Shown in pieces: positions 6,569 through 7,921 of a stretch of 7,921 bases of DNA; the stretch's first letter is position 1; every line of letters starts with the position of its first letter. The DNA comes from Zhengella sp041738295 (GTDB lineage Bacteria > Pseudomonadota > Alphaproteobacteria > Rhizobiales > Rhizobiaceae), in the NCBI GenBank assembly GCA_041738295.1, contig JBGSQC010000083.1, forward strand, positions 1 through 7,921, in the 5' to 3' direction. The position numbers were made by a program, and so were the translations under genes. Below the pieces are notes generated by a model. It made no database searches. It saw nothing but the letters and a program-made list of their open reading frames with translations, and was not told the DNA's origin.

Positions 6569-7687
6569 ATGCTGCCGCTGGACGGTCTCCTTGTCGTTGC
6601 CATCGAGCAGGCGGTTGCTGCGCCGGCCTGCACGTTGCGGCTGGCTGATGCCGGCGCACGGGTGATCAAGATCGAGCGCGCCGAGGGCGAGACGGCGCGC
6701 CACTACGACAAGGCCATTCACGGCACGAGCGCCTATTTCGCCTGGCTCAACCGGGGCAAGGAAAGCGTCGTCCTCGATATCAAGGATGCCGGGGACAGGG
6801 CGCTCGTTGAGCGCATGATCGCTAAGGCCGATGTCTTCGTCCAGAACCTGGCGCCCGGTGCCGCTTCACGGCTTGGCCTCGGAGCCAAGGAGGTCGTGGG
6901 CCGCTTTCCGAGGCTCGTTGCCGTCGACATTGTCGGCTACCGGCAGGACACGGCCTACCGGGACATGCGGGCCTATGACATGCTGATCCAGGCGGAATCC
7001 GGCATCTGCGCCGTGACAGGCACGGCAGAGACGCCCGTGAAGGTCGGCGTGTCGCTGGCCGATGTCTGCACTGGCATGAACGCCCATGCGGCCATCCTCG
7101 AGGCTCTGCTGGAACGCGGCATTACCGGGCGCGGCAAGGCGCTCGAGATTGCCATGTTTGACGCCATGGCCGACATGATGACCGTGCCTTTGCTGCACCA
7201 CGTCTATGGTGGTCAGCCGACGCCACGCACCGGGCTGGCGCATGCGATGATCTTCCCCTACGGGCGAGTGGCATGCCGGGACGGTGACATCATCATCGTG
7301 GTGCAGAACCCCGGCGAGTGGCGGCGGTTCTGCGAAGGCGTGCTTGAGCGCCCGGAGCTGGTTGCCGATCCGCGCTTTGCCGACAATCCGTCGCGCGTCA
7401 GAAACCGCAGCGAGCTTTTGCCGATTCTCGACGCAACCTTTGCCGCATTGACGCGCCGGGAGGCCATTGCCCGGCTGACAAACAACAGCCTTGCTTGGTC
7501 CGGAGTGTCGAGCATCGAGGATCTGGCAAGCCACCCGGCCTTGTCGCGCATGCCGTTCACCGTGGCCGGCCAGGATTTCGATGGCGTTGCCTCGCCGATC
7601 CGGCGGGACGTCAAGGGTGGTGCGGTTCCGGCGCTCGGAGCCCAGACGGATGCCGTGCGCTCAGAATTTGCGGAGAATGCAGGATGA
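6569..7687 (+). CDS. Family III CoA-transferase (CaiB/BaiF), itaconate CoA-transferase-like
   Basis: The 372-residue protein is a complete family III CoA-transferase, which moves CoA between carboxylic acids through an aspartyl-CoA thioester. Landmarks are the N-terminal LPLDGLLVVAIEQAVAAPAC, then LADAGARVIKIER, WLNRGKESVVLDIK, VQNLAPGAASRLGLG, and AYDMLIQAESGICAVTG with the probable catalytic Asp137. VKVGVSLADVCTGM and EIAMFDAMADMM follow. The opening and the NLAPGAA segment resemble, from memory, P. aeruginosa itaconate (succinyl-CoA:itaconate/citramalate) CoA-transferase Ict and relatives such as Chloroflexus Smt. It is somewhat shorter than the usual 390-410 residues but no domain is obviously missing. 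The hydratase that would act on an itaconyl- or mesaconyl-CoA product starts at an ATGA overlap, supporting a shared pathway. The exact acid is inferred; L-malate, citramalate or mesaconate are alternatives. Confidence 0.88.
   Translation: MLPLDGLLVVAIEQAVAAPACTLRLADAGARVIKIERAEGETARHYDKAIHGTSAYFAWLNRGKESVVLDIKDAGDRALVERMIAKADVFVQNLAPGAASRLGLGAKEVVGRFPRLVAVDIVGYRQDTAYRDMRAYDMLIQAESGICAVTGTAETPVKVGVSLADVCTGMNAHAAILEALLERGITGRGKALEIAMFDAMADMMTVPLLHHVYGGQPTPRTGLAHAMIFPYGRVACRDGDIIIVVQNPGEWRRFCEGVLERPELVADPRFADNPSRVRNRSELLPILDATFAALTRREAIARLTNNSLAWSGVSSIEDLASHPALSRMPFTVAGQDFDGVASPIRRDVKGGAVPALGAQTDAVRSEFAENAG
7672..7675 (+). promoter_or_regulatory. Ribosome binding site for the hydratase gene
   Basis: GGAG lies eight bases before ATG 7684, inside the end of the CoA-transferase gene. 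It supports the ATGA-overlap start for the hydratase. Confidence 0.5.
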
Positions 7688-7921
7688 CCGACGAAGATGT
7701 TGCAGGCCTGAAGGCCTGGATCGGCCGCGAGGAGCGCAAATCCGAATTGCTGACTCCAAGGCTTTTTGAACAGTTCGAGGCCACCATGGGGTCATCGCTT
7801 GCTGTCCTTCCCGGGGCAGCGCCGCTTGGCATCCACTGGTGCCTGAACCAGCCGGCGGTCGTTGCAAGCGGGCTTGGACCTGACGGCCATCCGGCGCGCG
7901 GCGGCTTCCTGCCGCCCGTGC
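7684..7921 (+). CDS. MaoC/HTD2-type hydratase, mesaconyl-C4-CoA (3-methylfumaryl-CoA) or itaconyl-CoA hydratase-like, 3' partial
   Basis: Only the first 79 codons are in the window; the frame is open to the right edge, and relatives are about 270-290 residues. The start ATG shares ATGA with the CoA-transferase stop. The N-terminal pattern LKAWIGREERKSELLTPRL followed by HW near residue 56 and GLGPDGHPARGGFLPP near the edge is characteristic of the N-terminal FAS1-like dehydratase (hot-dog) domain of 3-methylfumaryl-CoA hydratase Meh and of the related itaconyl-CoA hydratase Ich. Both produce citramalyl-CoA, from mesaconyl-C4-CoA or itaconyl-CoA respectively. The catalytic hot-dog residues of the second domain are beyond the window. 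Which substrate it prefers cannot be decided from this piece; an upstream Mct-like gene favours mesaconyl-C4-CoA, and the adjacent Ict-like gene favours itaconyl-CoA. Both may be used. Confidence 0.78.
   Translation, partial: MTDEDVAGLKAWIGREERKSELLTPRLFEQFEATMGSSLAVLPGAAPLGIHWCLNQPAVVASGLGPDGHPARGGFLPPV

Noticed and set aside
5897..6721. A 274-codon open frame on the minus strand
   Set aside because: It spans the intact acyl-CoA dehydrogenase and the start of the CoA-transferase in antisense, with low-complexity, family-free protein sequence; a coding shadow.
6866..7534. A 222-codon open frame on the minus strand
   Set aside because: Antisense to the second CoA-transferase; no motif or credible ribosome binding site recognised.

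Overview
This window is a dense, GC-rich stretch of bacterial chromosome with every gene on the + strand. Gaps are at most about 40 bases and three gene junctions use ATGA stop/start overlaps, so it reads as the interior of one long operon. Gene content and codon use suggest an alphaproteobacterium. This is a moderate inference, because no rRNA, tRNA or other marker gene is present. No promoter, terminator, mobile element, CRISPR array or RNA gene is visible.

Layout: (1) 1-684, the 3' half of a family III CoA-transferase resembling 2-methylfumaryl-CoA (mesaconyl-CoA) isomerase, Mct. (2) 681-1667, the 5' half of a (2S)-methylsuccinyl-CoA dehydrogenase gene, mcd. It loses homology abruptly near 1558, where it is joined to what looks like the last dozen codons of a different gene. 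(3) 1597-3192, an intact AMP-forming acyl-CoA synthetase. (4) 3197-3955, an SDR-fold protein in which the catalytic tyrosine is replaced by alanine. (5) 3992-5347, an MmgE/PrpD family protein. (6) 5387-6559, a complete acyl-CoA dehydrogenase. (7) 6569-7687, a second family III CoA-transferase, resembling itaconate CoA-transferase. (8) 7684-end, the start of a MaoC/HTD2-type hydratase resembling mesaconyl-C4-CoA (3-methylfumaryl-CoA) or itaconyl-CoA hydratase.

The set points to catabolism of branched C5 dicarboxylates (itaconate, mesaconate, methylsuccinate). The proposed route is: CoA activation by the ligase and/or the CoA-transferase; methylsuccinyl-CoA oxidation to mesaconyl-C1-CoA (Mcd, or the second dehydrogenase); C1-to-C4 CoA shift (Mct); hydration to citramalyl-CoA (gene 8); then cleavage to acetyl-CoA and pyruvate by a CitE-type lyase, which is not in the window. 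Genes 5-8 recall, from memory, the gene content of the Pseudomonas aeruginosa itaconate operon. Genes 1-2 add the methylsuccinate/mesaconate arm. Substrates are inferred, not shown.

The main anomaly is the mcd deletion scar, which leaves the Mcd step broken in this copy. The intact dehydrogenase at 5387-6559 and the altered active sites in genes 4 and 6 are the other points worth checking.
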